A stretch of 64,000 nt of DNA, taken from positions 29,312-93,311 of the forward strand of contig VXIS01000186.1 of assembly GCA_008704415.1 (NCBI GenBank), in the 5' to 3' direction. Below the pieces are notes generated by a model, which did no database searches, was not told the DNA's origin, and saw only the letters and a list, made by a program, of their open reading frames with translations. This document shows, in pieces, positions 10,787-25,112 of this stretch (its first letter is position 1; every line of letters begins with the position of its first letter). Both the position numbers and the translations under genes were made by a program. The stretch comes from Sphaerosporella brunnea (taxonomy: Eukaryota > Ascomycota > Pezizomycetes > Pezizales > Pyronemataceae).

Positions 10787-12775
10787 ATGGCCTCCGCCTC
10801 CGGCGTCGCATCGCCGTACCAGGAAAACGCGAATGCGTTCGCTGCCCGCGGGGGCGTCGAAAAGAAGGAGGAGGATGTGTCGAAGGATCACGAGTTTGGA
10901 GATCTCGAGGGCGATTTCGATGCGGGGTCATCGTACGATACCACCAAGCGGAAGCTCAAACCGCGTCATATTCAAGTACGTCGGGTTGGCGTCTCCGGTG
11001 ATTGAGGACTGACGGGGTGGATTTTCAGCTCATGGGAATCGGAGGCACCATTGGTACAGCGCTGTTTGTACAAATTGGAAGAGCGTTGATGAAGGGTGGG
11101 CCGGCCAGTCTGTTTCTCGCGTTCACTTTCTGGTATGTGAAGGAATCAAGCCCAAATTCATGGTAAAAAAAACTATTGACACTGATGTGAGCCAAACAGG
11201 TGCACCGTAATCCTTGCCGTCAATAATGCAATCTCTGAAATGGTTACCTTCATGCCTATCACTTCGCCGTTTGTCCGGTTTGCCGCAAGATTCGTAGACG
11301 AGAGCTTTGGCGTGGCCGCAGGATGGAATTTCTTCATATTTGTATCACTCACCATTCCCTACCCTTGGTCCTGTCCAAGCTGTGGGGCAAACTGCGGACG
11401 GAACGATTCTCACTATCCGTTGGGTTAGGAAGCTGCATTGGTGCCATTCGAGATCGTTGCATGCACGCAAATATTGGATTTCTGGGGGGCTTCTGAGACG
11501 GTGCCTACTGGTGCTATAATTGCCATATGCATCTTTCTGTACGCGTGAGTATCCATTAACCCAGATGGGCATTTATGTGGGAGATTCTAAGGCTTCCCGT
11601 TTGTTCCAGCGCCATAAACTCGACAGTGGTGAAATATTATGGTGAGAGTGAATTCTGGTATGTATGCAGACCTTCAATTCCACAGAAGATCACTCGTCTG
11701 ACTGCTTTTCAGGCTCGCACTCGGCAAGATGCTCCTCATCATCGGTCTCCTCTGCTTCACCTTCATCACCATGGTTGGAGGCAACCCCAAACACGACGCT
11801 TACGGTTTCCGATATTGGAAAAATCCGGGAGCTTTCGCCGAACACTACGAAACCGGCGGTCTGGGCAAATTCATGGGTCTCGTGGCGTGTCTAATCCAGG
11901 CCTCATTCACCATTGCAGGACCAGATTACGTCGCTATTTCAGCCGGAGAAGCCGAGGACCCACGTAGAGTGATGCCCGCCGCCTTCAAGGCCGTGACCTA
12001 TCGTCTTGCTGCATTCTTCGTCCTGGGCTCTCTGGCTATCGGTGTTGTGGTTCCGTACAACGACCCAGAAATGGTAGCGGCGTTCGGAGAAGGGAAGCCC
12101 GGTGCCGCTGCCTCCCCGTACGTATTGGCCATGACCCGCCTCGGTATCAGTGGTCTTCCGCACCTCGTCAATGCACTCGTCCTCACGGCTGCGTTCTCAG
12201 CCGGGAACTCATACGTTTACTGTTCCTCGCGGTGTCTCTACGGACTAGCACTAGACGGCCACGCGCCGAAATTCTTCACACGTTGCACGAAACACGGGAT
12301 TCCGATCTATGCGGTTCTGGTGTCTCTGGGATTCGGGCTGCTGTCGTTCCTGCAGCTCTCCAATTCGGCTTCCGTCGTGCTGAGTTGGTTCATCTCCCTG
12401 GTCACCGCTTCGCAGCTCATCAACTTCTCGGTCATGTCGATCTCCTATTTGTGTTTCCGGCGCGCACTCGCGGCGCAGGGGATCGCGAGGGATTCGTTGC
12501 CGCACACTACTTACTGGCAGCCGTACACTACGTACTTTGCGCTGCTGTGCACAGGCACTATGTGCATCGTCGGCGGCTACGAAGTGTTTCTGCCCGGAAA
12601 TTGGAATGTGCCCACCTTTCTGTTCAGTTACACCATGATCGCGGTGTTTCCGGCCATATCCATCGGGTGGAAGATCGTCAAGCGGACGGAAATGCCGGCG
12701 CCCGAGGATATCGACCTGTTCACTGAGGAGAGGGCAATTATTGATGCTTATGAGAAAAAATTATGTGCCTTCTGA
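10787..12775 (+). CDS. amino acid permease (YAT family, dicarboxylic DIP5-like)
   Basis: Plasma-membrane amino acid/proton symporter of the fungal YAT family. Six exons fit in phase: 10787-10975, 11029-11132, 11200-11341, 11429-11544, 11610-11657 and 11713-12775, giving 553 residues. All five introns are GT-AG and 53-87 bp. The hydrophilic N-terminus (about 63 residues) leads to GIGGTIGTALFVQIGRAL, the first transmembrane helix and substrate-binding glycine motif of the family. Later hallmarks are AFTFWCTVI, GWNFFIFEAALVPFE, AGPDYVAISAGEAEDPRR and TAAFSAGNSYVYCSSR, in family order, consistent with twelve membrane spans and a short cytosolic tail. The resemblance is closest to acidic-amino-acid permeases of the DIP5 type; the substrate is inferred. 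The frame is intact throughout, in contrast with the broken tyrosinase upstream. Confidence 0.93.
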
Positions 12776-15700
12776 ACCAAGGTATGTCTTTTTTGCTCTC
12801 CGGGGATTCGAAACGATGCTGAAAATGGACAGTAGTGGGTATTGGGAGAAACTGTGGTCTTGATTTCTACAGGCTCTTGGAATATTAATGGGTGGCAAAA
12901 GTGTTTTGTTTCATTTAGCAGTGCGGCGTTGTTGTTTTTTTTTTTTTTTCAAGAAGATAAAACTAGCTTTCCGTATGAGCGTGACCAGTTATATATACTG
13001 GATTCTGTTTATGCATGTCCCCGACCGGCCGGGCCGAATATGGGCAACTACATATTCGGCTCGGAACCATGCGCCGGCTAGTCAAAGTCTATTTCCCGTC
13101 CGTAGTTTTTCTCCAGGTAAATCTAGCCAGGTGTTACGGTTTTCGGCCGCTCATGATTGGGGCTGTAAGAATTGAACACTTCACAATGGAAATTTTGTCC
13201 TACATACCAAGAGCTCTTGACCAAGTAGAGCAGCTTTGGGAGAGTGAGTGATACCCACTGATTCAGGAAATTGCTATTGACGGTAAAGAGGTCGCAGGAG
13301 CGGAGGGAAACTTGGGCGCCGGAAAACAGGGGCAGTGGAATGGCCGCTCCTCTGTCCCGCTCATATACTGTAGCGAGCATTGAGGTTGGCACGTCACCGG
13401 TCACCGGGGGTGTTTGACGTTTTTCGAAGTGAAAACACCTGTTACCGAGCCTCTAAAACCAAGTTTTTATTGCCCCAATACCTGTACTACTACTACTATC
13501 ACTATCCCGCCAATTTCCCGTCCTACAGGCTGCCTAAAAACTGGCAGAGGCGAGGCCAGCAGTTCTAGAAACAGTCTCAGCCTTATCGTCGTCGGACTCT
13601 GAGTCTTGTGCCGCTCTCAATCACTCGTTCCCTGGGCCTTTAACTATCGCTTTGACGCTGTATCCTACAAAAACAACCCGTCACCACAAAGTTTTGTATC
13701 AGCCTCAATGCTCGCTACAGTAGTTCGGATTCTGTAAAGTGACCTCGAAGGTTCGTACCCCATAGAGCTCACTGGATCTTTGAATAGGCATTGGACGACT
13801 TCTCGTGGTAATGTAGAAAGCGTTGATAAGGGTCAAGCCTGTCAAGGAAGCAGTAAATAGAGGCATTGACTTGCCGTGCTCCTCTACAGATGCTCAATGG
13901 AACACCTACAACGAGGCTGGTGGAAAGCGGGCGGCGGTTGGCTCCCCGCACGAACTCCGACCCAAATTAGTGTCTTCTGTTCAAGTTTCTATTCTTCTAT
14001 CAGACGTCGATAGAGAAGTTGTATAGAAGGGGGGGCGGACCCCCATTCTAACGGATAACATAGGAGCGACTTCCCATTGAGTAAAAATCCGCCCGTACAT
14101 TTGAACTGGAAACTGTTGCCTGGTAGTGGGGCGTAAACACTCTAACGTCGAAAGTTCGAACGTTCATGAAATAACGCAGGGACCGCCCCTTTGAGCCGAC
14201 AGCATGCTGGCCCGGCCCGATGCGAATGAACGGAGCGAGCCTAGATACATAGCTAACTAGAGTACAGCAGGGTAAGTAGATAAACTCCTGCAGACTGTGG
14301 GGTAGGCATAGATATATGCTGCCAGGTTAGGTACCGTGGGGGCGTTTTCTGCAACAAAGGTCACGGAGGAGTGGATGTCGTCCAAAAATACATACCTGCT
14401 TAAAACCCTAACCTCCTCCCGCGTTGGTAGGTGCAACGACATTTCATTTCGTACGATTTGAGCTTCTACTTCTCCCGGTGGAACGCCCTGTCTCTATGTG
14501 CTCTACTCTATGCAACCGCGGTGCCCGCAAACGTGCACACAGATCGTGATACAGTATGAGGATTTCGAGGATTGATACGTATGTGAGCAGCTGACGGCTT
14601 AATATAACAAATGTCAAGGAGTTGCCCAGCTCAGTATGTCCGTGGTTCAATAACCCTGAACCTGGATTGTATAATACTTTTCGGTACTTACTTAGGAATC
14701 GAACTTATGGCCGCCACGCGCGCCTAGCCCAAGCATATATGTGTGTACCTGCAAGAACTACCGGCGTGGCTTGCAGTGGCTGCAGGAGTTTTTCCCTGGT
14801 TGGTGGAATCGTTTGAGAGATTTTCGGGCATTTTGGTTTGACCTCGGTATATAACTTTCTTACGATGGACGGCAACTTTGTGCAGATGCGCAAAAACGTG
14901 GTGGGGGGGGGGGGCTTCCATCCGTGATCCCATCGAAGGTGGCAAATTGTAAGACGTTGGCCTGCAGGTGCTTTCGGAATTATATCAGCCGGCCCTTCAG
15001 AACAACCCTTCCTGCAGGGCGATGGAACATCAACATATGTTGTGCAGCGGATGCAAACAGGCCGTGAGTCGAGTCATACGATGCTGTACATATGTATGTA
15101 TACGCAGCCCGCTGCTTGTGCTCCGTTCTTAATTGTTGGAATTTTTCCGTGGCCACGTGCGGGGGGGGATTCAATGTAACACCCGTTCATTCGTTTTTTT
15201 CGATTTCAGCTGCGGGGTCGACGTCTGGCCGGAACGCATGGCCCAGATAGGAAATAATATCTGGTAGTTAGTTGATTAACAAGCCACTTAACCAACGGAA
15301 TGCAGAATCAGCACGCGAGATCTTTCCCTTTAACAACATATATCGTGCTGTCACTAAATTCGCCAATTCGTTACCGATGGGTTGCGTTGGGAAAAATATT
15401 TACTGACATAACCTCGCCCCATAAGTTTAGCCGGTAGTTGGTGGCGCTATTAAAGCTAGAGTGCTTCTTTCGGCGGCCCTGCAAGAGCTCGATTCGGGCA
15501 ACCAGTCGTGCCGTCAAATCATGCGCACGCACTCGACCTCTCCCACCTGCCGAGAATCTGAGTAAGCTCCCGAACATGGCTCATTATCACGGGTGTTGTT
15601 AGAACCAGCCGGCTATCTGTTTATACCCAGACACCGTCAGTGAAGATTTTACCGCACCGACTGCCGAATTCCGTTGTCGGGCTCACCCATGGCCAGCAAT

Positions 15701-18700
15701 CAATATTTGCCGGCACAAGGCTCCAGCCTTATGATCGGGAGACGCCATGTGAACACGCACGCGCATCTGGAGATCGGACATAGACGCGCATGTAGAAGCC
15801 TGCATCCAGCCTTGGCTACGCGTCCGCAGTCGGTACCGACCGGATCCGAAAACGCATAGCAGGTGGCAATATAGTATCACGAGGTTTTCAAATTTCGGAG
15901 TCTCCCTGCTTTTTCACAAAGTCAGCCAAAGAGCCGTTTCTGTATTGCTGGAACGGGATCAATGCCGCGGATCAACCGGACTGGCCGTCACAGGTTGCGT
16001 TGGGGAGTCGTCAGATTGCAAGCTGAACGTCTAACTATGTGGTCCGGCTCGAACGAGGAGCTCGATTTCGACGCATGGCATTGACCACAGAGATAGATCC
16101 GATGCACTCGACGAAGGAAGACATGTTCAGCGTGGTTAGAACAACCCCCCCACCTAGTATTACATCCGTGCTGACTTGTAATGTGGAAACTCGTGGTCAA
16201 CGACGTCCGAAAGTTAGCAACAGGCAATCACTCATGCACTCTAGACAGCTTCCCGCGCTGCGCCTTTCTTTATTCCACGCAGTCAACTAAGTGCAGCATG
16301 GCGCCACTGTCACTCTTCTCTCAACCAGAGAAGCTTCTGGAACGCCTCAAGCTTTCACCGAGAGGACACACATGAATTCCACGCCATGAATCAGAAAGAT
16401 AGTCCACCTGTCACCAGGCCGAAGCTTCCAAAGAAACCCACCAAACCGCGCGCAGCCAGCTGAAGGGATCATCTTCTCAGCGTTCCATGCCGCAGGTGCA
16501 GAGTAAGCACGGCCTCCCCTGCAAGTAAGCAACTTATTTCGGCCGCTGGGCTTCGAGAAGTACCATGCACCACCATGCCATGCTGTGTTCAGTCAGCCTT
16601 CGATCTGGCATAAAGCCGCATGCAGCTGCGGGCTATTTATCAGTATAATACAACAGACCGGGGTAGGTACGTTGCTGGGGCGAGGGTATCTCGGCCATGA
16701 GCATGAGATAACCATTGAAGATGCACATTGCACTTCACGAGGCGGTAAATCTCGAAGAGCTCCTAGAGCTTTCAGCTAGGCTCACTCTATCAGCAACTGA
16801 AACACATTTGGGTACCTGGTTGTGCAAATATGCGAGCACACGAGACAGACGTGAGCCTTTGATCTGGCCTTTCTGCGAGTTGCCATGTCTCGCAACTAGG
16901 TTAGCCGGGAAGTGCGGAGTGCGGTGGATGTGTAGAAGATCTTTCCGTGCGTTGTGGGCTTCGTGTCCCCGAGTTCACCGCAGATGCATGCCGAAGGAGT
17001 AAGGTAAACTCACTCGGCGGTGGTACATCGTGGCACTTCACAGAATGTGTGCAACTGCAAAAAAACTTCTGCCGCGTACACGCACGCGTGTTCACTTACC
17101 GTATACAAAAAAAAAAGCTGGGGTTTGATCTGTGTCCCTCGTTCATGATGATCATGGGTAACGATGAGGGTTGAATACCCCCAGATTTCCAACATAGTTA
17201 CGCCTTGCGGTAAAGTGCTATCTCAGGGTATCTATCTTGGCAATTTCTTGTGTCTTGGATGACCCAATTATTCTCGTTCGATCACCACACGTGCTCGATT
17301 CTTGACTTCTCGTCAGGTTTCGATGGCTGGTAGCGTGGACCTGCTGCTTGGCAGCCTTTTTCTGCGTCGGATGCTTGCCGGTCACGGCCACGAAGCTTGG
17401 AAGAACTCCGATTCTCTGAAAACTTGCTACATAGCAACTACCCTACTAACTTTATCGTTGGTTGTTACCTATCCGCTGAGGTAGTTCAATTGTTTCTCCC
17501 GAACTGCAGTGTACCGAAAGTCACTTTTTTTCCGCCGCCGCCCGGCAACTTGAGTGGAGTAGAGTAGAATACAAGCTTGCAAGGCGGAGTTATGTAATCC
17601 GCAGTTAATCCGAACTTTGCTACGAAGCTCTAGCATCTTTCTGGAATAATGAACGTGCGTGATCGGACTACGTGCATTTCAAATCTGGGGAATCCCCGGT
17701 AACTAAATCTCTACTTGAGGAGTAGTGGGAGAAATCCAGCCATCATGAGACCCCCCCCCTTTCCCCTCTCGAGTCCCCCCATCAGCAAATATGTCGATAT
17801 ACACCGTTTGATTACTCTTGCAAAAGTTCATGGTGATGGGACGATCCGATTGATTAATCGATATCTACCCGTCACAGCATTGTTCCTTAATTCGAGCATT
17901 CTTCCATATCTTCACTTCGAAAGACCAAGGACCTGGCCCGCCCTTCCTAGGAGTGCACGGTCAGCACTTCCAGACCCAGGAAAGCGCTGCTCCAACCTTC
18001 CGCAAGGGCAAAGGCGTCGCAGGTGAAGGGAACACAACGAACCCAACACAACTCAAGCACTACGCGCATCGCATGAGGCCGCCTGCACGCAGAGTACAAG
18101 TAACTATACCTGGCACATACATAGCCGTATGGAAGGATGCATCGACCGTACGGTATGACCCATGGAGGACAAATCGTTAACGCGTCATGCAGGCCCGCAA
18201 GTGCACTACGATAAGTCGATAGATAGGATAGGTATCGTCCCACCACGCCACGATAGTTGGAAAGAAACGTCAACTAAACTGTAGGGAGCACAATATCGTG
18301 ATGTAAAAAGCGGAGGAGAACTCCCCGTTAACTTCCCCTCTGATAACAGAGGTAGGTTTCTATCTACAAAACGCCGTTTGCGCCATAACGTAAGAGAAAT
18401 AACTGCAACATGATTTGAAGCGAAATAGAGGAAACTGAAGATAAAAATAAAAAACAATGTACAAAAAAACAAAAACTTGGAAAAAAAAAAAAAAAAAAAA
18501 AAAAAACAGAGCAAATCAATTGAAGATGACGCCTTTCGGATATCGTTCGAGTGTGTCGTGAAGTATCGTCAGAACACCAAAGCCAAAACAATGGAAATGA
18601 AACTAGGAACTGTCGTCGTCTACCCCGTCGAACCCAGCCCCAAATGCTATTTACAAGAATCTCGAACGCTTTGGGTGGGGAAGAGTGTCTGAGGTGTGGT

Positions 18701-18860
18701 CGTGATCGTGGTCGTAGTCATGCGGCGAAGGTGGTGGTGGTGGTGGTGGTGGAGGAAAGCAGTTGATGGTTGATGCTTTCGAGGAATAGCGAATGAAGGA
18801 GGCGGAGGTGGTCGAGGAGTTCATGTTGTCTCAACTCAAATGAATGCGGAACGAGGAAAA
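12776..18860. other. long gene-poor stretch
   Basis: About 6 kb with no supported gene. ORFs are short, mutually conflicting and without recognisable motifs. Features seen: a T-run near 12937, a G-run near 14901, a C-run near 17750, an A-run of about 26 at 18481-18506, and a (GGT)n run near 18729-18751. Small unrecognised or decayed genes could be hidden here. Confidence 0.55.
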
Positions 18861-19019
18861 TCAGCCACCGAGGATCGAAGACCACCTCTGGCGGAAGGAC
18901 TTGGACATCTTCAGAGCGCGGGGCTTTCGAGAATAGACGCAACTGAGACAGAAGTTGTGGCCGCAATCGCAGGTTGTGCAATGGCTCTTCTGGCCACATC
19001 GACAGCAAGTCCAAATCAT
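18861..19019 (-). CDS. small Cys/His-rich putative zinc-binding protein
   Basis: A 52-codon frame starting at ATG 19019-19017, with an in-frame TGA upstream that limits the reading frame. The protein begins MIWTCCRCGQ and has Cys at residues 5, 6, 8, 14, 17, 19, 24 and 27 and His at 13 and 21. These form three Cys-x2-Cys knuckles (CCRC, CTTC, CLSC), with a Trp before the first. That spacing is what a small zinc ribbon or treble-clef fold would use, and short fungal proteins with W-x-C-x2-C ... C-x2-C-x-H motifs are common. A basic tail (SRKPRALK, SFRQRW) follows. Function is not known. An upstream exon is possible but none is obvious. The density of ordered Cys pairs makes chance unlikely, but expression is unproven. 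Confidence 0.55.
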   Translation of the reverse strand: MIWTCCRCGQKSHCTTCDCGHNFCLSCVYSRKPRALKMSKSFRQRWSSILGG

Positions 19020-22000
19020 TTTAGGTTGGGCAACAGTTGCAGTTGGTGTTCAGGTGCTTGTGATGCTTGACAGAGTCTGTTCAGTATTGTCGTTCAATGT
19101 TGTCTGGTTGTCATGTGAGCGCTTGAAGGGAAGGGCCGTCACGCAACAGGACGTAATACACACCTTGGGGTTGTACAGCAGAGGTACGGGCAGTCAAGAG
19201 AGAAGAAGTCGCTGAGTATGCAGAAATATTTCCAGTGGGGCCTCTAGCGTCCTTAAATGGCTTGATTCTGTGATGTCGCAATCCGTGGCCTTTTAAGGAA
19301 GAACGAACCGAAACCGAGAAGCCTTGACTTTGCCACTGAAAATGCACGTTTTTCTTCGTTCCTTTACTTTTTTCTTTGCACGCGCTGGTCCGGGCGGAAA
19401 CTAAGATGTGACAGGCTTCGAGAAATAATAATAATAACGCCCCTTATTCGGTATGACGAAGATGTGACCCAACGCTCAATTCACTTTGTTTTCGCCTCTC
19501 GAAAGCCTGGTGTCTTGATGCAGATATGATAGCCGGGCGGAGAAGGCGTCGGTTGGGTGATTTGTTTGGCGCCCCGCTGGTCTTAGGCTTAGGTCTGACG
19601 AACTTTGGGGTGGCGTGTTGTGTATAAATCTTGCGAGCCTTGCTGGGCGTTTGCAACTGAGATTGGACCTTCGAGGAAAGAGACTTGCAGAGACAACAAG
19701 TAAATGACTTGTTGTCTTGAAGCTTTTTTTTTTTGCGAAGTGCTTATCCTAACTGACCGACCGACTGTTCTGGCAAGGCGAGCAAGTGAGGTCGTTCGGA
19801 TGTCTACATATACTTACTGGGGCTCTCTCTTGGTCGGCCACGGTCCAATGAGGAGCAAGGAAGATCCCCGTCGGGCCAAGTGGGGGTGGGAAAATAAAGC
19901 CCATTGTCTGGCGGTACGTTGCGTATTCAATAAAAATAAGCACTGTGAGCCTATCGATGCGGGGAACTCCCTCGGCAGGGCAGGTGGGGGGGGGGGGGAC
20001 TCTCAAAAAGAGCGAGCGCTGCTGCTGCAGTGAATCGCAAAGAGCTCGTTTAGGAAGTATGAGGAACACCGGACGTCTGTGGCGGAGGTCGCTAGCCGTT
20101 GAACTGAAGTCACTGTTTCGTTGATGGCCATTCCCTGCGCTTCCGCAGGGTGCGACTGGAGAAGGTCATGAGGTTCGTGGACCCCACTATCTATCTACCT
20201 GTCTTTGACTTGCCCTATGATGATAGCAAGTGGCAGCAACAGGGTCATACCCCCGGCTGGTCAAAGTTGTGGTCAAAGGACAAGCGTTTTCGGCGTTTCA
20301 GATCTGGTGCTGCTGATCGTTGAGTCCGTCTCTGTAGGTGCCTTCGAGGGAACCCGAGTTTCGGCACCAAACAGAATGTGGCACTTATGCACAACGACGT
20401 AGGTATTGTCGGTCTAAGTGGCTTTGCCGGGGGGCCGCGGCCAGCGCATTCTAGGGAGGGATTTTGAATAAGGTATCTATCGGACCACTGCTATGTACTC
20501 TACCTCGTCGCTTCCTGCGGTTCACTTGCGTTGGAAGTGCAGAATACCAAACGGGTCTGGGTTGGAATTGACAGGAGGACTCCAGTGTCTCCTTCAGGAC
20601 TCAAGACCTTGTTGGCGATCGACGACAGACACCATAAGCCGTCCTTCATCAACTGTCCGATTTGGACGAATTGCCTGAGGAACCGTACCGCTGGGAACGA
20701 GGCCAAAATGGAAGCCCCATTTTGTTGGGCGACAAAGTCTGACGTCGGATTATAAATTGAAGAGATAGATGGATCTCTGGCAGTTCGACTGCTCCCCCAA
20801 CATCAGGATTGTACAACAGCACGCGCGCCTGCCAGCTCCGAATGCAAGTAGCCACCGCTCACAATCTCCAAACAGCTGCATGCAGCTCACAGCGTGCTTC
20901 ATTCTTGCAGTTCCCTCGAGTTATTTTTGTTGTTCTCGATGTTGACAGGCTATCTTAGGGTTGAGAACAGGCCCGGACATCGAGAGTTCCTGAGGCTGTG
21001 CTGATGTTCCACGACGTCGACCAGCAATGTTTGGGAAATCACAAGAAGAAGCCGCAGAGCGCGCATTCTGCCGGAGCAGATGTACACTATGTACATACGG
21101 CCGCGCCTTGTGTTTGCTGCTCGCCGGTGAGCGCGCTGAGGGCACGTCGCAATCATCCGGCCACCCTCTGCCCCGTGCCATCATTGGAGGACGCGGAGAT
21201 ATCGATGGAGGGGTTGGCGATGGCGGATATCGTCAGCACGCGGGCTGGCTTGTTGGGTTGTTGCCTGTGGTGCTTCGAATTCTAGAAAACGGATCCCTGC
21301 GTGGGCGCCTACCCGATTCGAGCATCCGGCCGTTTTGGCTCGTTTCGTTCGGTCACACCTTCCAGAAAGACGCTAGGAAGTTTCTGGAGCGTTTCTGGAA
21401 AGGGATCCCGGCAACTGAAACCTTCCACGGCATACACGACTGGCGGAAGGGCATCGGGATATCGATGTTTGTGACTGCGGAATTGTGTTTGGTTCCGGCG
21501 ATTGACGGAGCTCCGTTTTGGCCAGCTGAAGTGGACCCATTGATCAGCCAAATTTCTTCAGCTTGCTGAAAAAACTTACTCTTACTCTTATGTTGCATGT
21601 GCCACAGAGCGCCTTAAGAGTCAACTGCTCACCGCATCTGACGTCGAATGGCGTTGGAGATGTCACCGGGAGCCGCATTATCGGCCACCGGAAGCTCAGT
21701 TCCAGCTGTTTCATGTCTGCCGATCCGAATATTAATACCGGTATGGAAGATACCGGCGGATGCTCTCCGAATCACCGGGCATGGATATCCTTGCGATGGC
21801 GATTGGGCTCATGCTGGGCGCTTCACACGATATGACTCGCAGACGGCATATGACAGCTTTTGGGCCGCGATATGTCCTGCGGCTATGGTGGACAGGGTCA
21901 CGTTGGTATGTATGTACCTATCTCACATCCATGGTTATGGCCTATTCTACCGTGATCCCCGGAAACCAGTTTCCTAGTGCTGACGGAAACGACCCACCGT

Positions 22001-23899
22001 GCTGTGCATGTAGTGTGTGTTGATGCAACATCGCCTATTTCGTACGTCCACTGAGATGATCAGCACCTTGTAAGTGCGCAGTTTGAGGCTTCGAGAGCCT
22101 CATGCTCTTTCGGGATCTTCGGAATCCGAGATCGTGGAAGCCCATCTGATTTGCAGCCTCAGTTGACCAGAAGGCTCGGCTGAGTCTGGGCCAAAGGTAC
22201 GCAGCAGCTCATTATCTAGTGCCTCGAGCTCATGAAATGGAGGCTACCAGAGCCCGCGGCTGATTCCGATGCCTGAGGCGGCACTGCCTGTCCCACCCCT
22301 CAATTCCCCTGGTCCATTGATCTGCAAACAAATCCTCCAGGGTGGGCAGGGCATCCAGTTGGGATTCTCGCGGAAGAGTCCGAATGCTCATCCAGTGCTT
22401 CGAAGATGACCATGGTACCACAAATTGCACCAAAATTCAGCTATTGAACACAATAATTTCACCTCGGTGATGAGCGAGATAAGTAGCTTCTCACCCCACC
22501 ACTTCTGTGTAGTTTTCCGGTTGGTGACCGTGGTGGTGGTAGTGGTTGTGGTGGTGGTGGTGGTGAGGCTGCCGAAGATGTGCCACCAAAGCCCATCAAC
22601 CAGGTTTCCGTTTACAACCCTCTTTTGCTTTTTTTTTCTTTTTTTTCTTTTTTTCTTTTTACCGTTCGGTTTCGTTATGCGTGGGAAGCGTTAGCGCTTC
22701 CCTCGTCGTTTGCACGTTTCACGGCATATATGCATCGCTTCTGGCCGCCATGGGTGTAAGCTTCTGCTTGTGCGGACCTCATACATGTGATCTGTACCTA
22801 AAGAATTGCCCAAAGCCACCGAACGTTCCGGAGAGCTGTAACGTCGTACAGCAGAAGTGAAAAAGCCAGAGAATGGGGTCCGTGTGGGGCAGAAGGGATT
22901 GAATGGGTGGATCCGTGTACATAGAGTATGTAGCTGGTGGATTGAAGCTGTGAGTAATCACACCAGACGGTGGCAACACCCAGGGATTTCAGCTCTCTTT
23001 CTCTCAACCATCATGTGCATTCGTTCGTCGATTTTAGCCAGGCGATGAACCACTTCTACCTAGCGACATGCGGCCGCGGTCACCTTCAATAATCACCAAC
23101 GATCACGTTTGATCGAATCCCCTCATCTCCAATGCCTCATATTTATGCTGAATCAGCCTCTGCCAGCCACACCCTCTACTAGCCCTTTGTGACAGTTAAC
23201 TACAAATCACCCCATGAGGAAAGAGAACCATCTTTTGGGTACTCCACACAGTTTAGTTTCCTTCCTCCTATCAGACGGCCTCTGCTTCCAGCACCGGCAA
23301 ATAACGTTAACCAACAGCCTACATACCTATCCGGATCCGAAGCACCAAGTTCAGGAACAATATTTATCCGTCCCCCGCCATTCTGCGAGCCGAACTTTCG
23401 GCAACCCCGAGCAGATCGCGGAGTTCCAAGTCCGCGCAAGAAAAGGGACAATCGTACATGTACATACTGGTGGAGTTGGATTGGCTGCCCGGCGGAGGCG
23501 GAGACGGCAAAGATTCAGGCTGAAATCCGGAATCGGCGGTGCGGGACAGCTTGTTCTTTATGTTCTACTACTCGTACGTACCCGCTACATACATACGTCT
23601 CCGAGACGCCGAGTGACTCGAGTCGATGTGCTCGTATATACCTACAGTTCCAGATCGGACCGGTCCGTGCTTGTCTTCTTCCCCACAACTACCTACTCCA
23701 CCAACACGGGCTCCGCGTGAGACACCATGACCGACCGCAGCCTCCGGGGGAGCCATCGGCATATCCGAACCAGTCCAGTCCAAGGTATATATAGATGTAT
23801 ATCTACTCTATGATCCATTACGAAACCTTAAATGCTCATATACCCTCGCAACCAAGTTCTAACGCGACGTCGAACGAGGAAGGGTCAGAGGTAGGATGT

Positions 23900-23937
<38 letters not shown>

Positions 23938-25112
23938 GGGGGGGGGGGGGGTAAAATCTATGGTACGGGCTTAAGTTAGAATCAGGTGGTGTTTTTTGCC
24001 GTACAAATTCTGGAAAAAAAAAAAAAGGACATTTCTACAAGCATGCTGTGCTACTTGCTAGTTTGTTTGCTTTCTCTCTCCCTCTCGTTTTCTTTTTTTT
24101 TCCCCCGAGATTGAGGTCTTCGGTGACTGTACGCTAGCTGTCATTTGCTCACGTTGGGGCAGTATATATGCCCATACAAGCAAAAAGACGGGCATCTAAG
24201 CACTTTTCCCTTAATAAAAGCCGTCCACGGAGAGCGCAGAGGTGGAAGGGTTGGTATAACTATCTACTTACCCAAGTAGTCAGTATGTACGGCGGCGGGC
24301 CGCGGCCGCCGCTGTCGTCCATCATCATGTTTGGCTTCCATATCTGGCCTGTGACGCTAGATCCCTACGTATTACTGAGCTATTACCTACTAAGAACCTG
24401 AGGCCCCTCCCCACATCGGAGCTGGATAAACGTGCCGCCGGCAGGAAAGCCGGTAGGTAGTTGTGTGCGGGTTGAAATAACCCGATTCCCGAGCCTAAAA
24501 GTGCGGAAAACACTTGATTCCGAGAGATTTTGCTTTGTTAGACTTGACTTCTGCCCTCGATGGATGGTTGCTGTCAATTGGGGTGTTGAGATGTATGTGG
24601 TGATGGATGACTGGTTCTACGAATTACGGTTGCACATACTTATGCAGGATATCACAGTTGGGACATTGGATGGTCCTTCTATTCCTCTATCACGATACAG
24701 CCCAACAAAGCCTGAGATCTTCACCACAATTAGTGGTCCAACAGACCCCACGATTCCTTCAGTCGAAGATACACCATTCGGATTTATACCTACGCCCACT
24801 TGGGGTCAGCATCCATCCGGCAACTTGTGATCCTAAAAGCAACCTGCGTCTGCAACACCCAAACGCTCAAACTTGCCTTTACGTCCCTCACAGCCTATCA
24901 CACAACAGACAGTCGCAAGGCACAACCGCAGGTTATGAGCTACAGCTCAAACCACCACGTTTGGCCCAAGGGCATATCTGCAGCGCGTGCCCTCACCTCT
25001 AAGATTTGTAAGGGCCGGCTCGGAAGTATCTGAAATTCTCATCATGCCTGCGTTTCCCACCCTCGACACAAAAGCCCAACCAAAAACGAAAAGTTTAACG
25101 TACCTTAGTTCA
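19020..25112. other. long gene-poor stretch
   Basis: About 6 kb with no gene I can support. Faintly coding-like ORFs lie on the minus strand at 20500-20760 and 22230-22433 and on the plus strand at 21200-21569, but none joins by splicing into a recognisable protein. A (GGT)n run lies near 22532-22565, T-runs at 22629-22660, and a T-run followed by a G-run at about 23902-23951. Confidence 0.5.
23902..23951. repeat. T-homopolymer followed directly by G-homopolymer
   Basis: A run of about 35 T immediately followed by about 16 G. Such junctions are prone to slippage in replication and in sequencing, so exact lengths are unreliable. Confidence 0.9.

Noticed and set aside
22230..22433. Minus-strand ORF with a coding-like C-terminal peptide
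   Set aside because: Looked like the end of a transcription factor gene, but no upstream exon or domain could be found.
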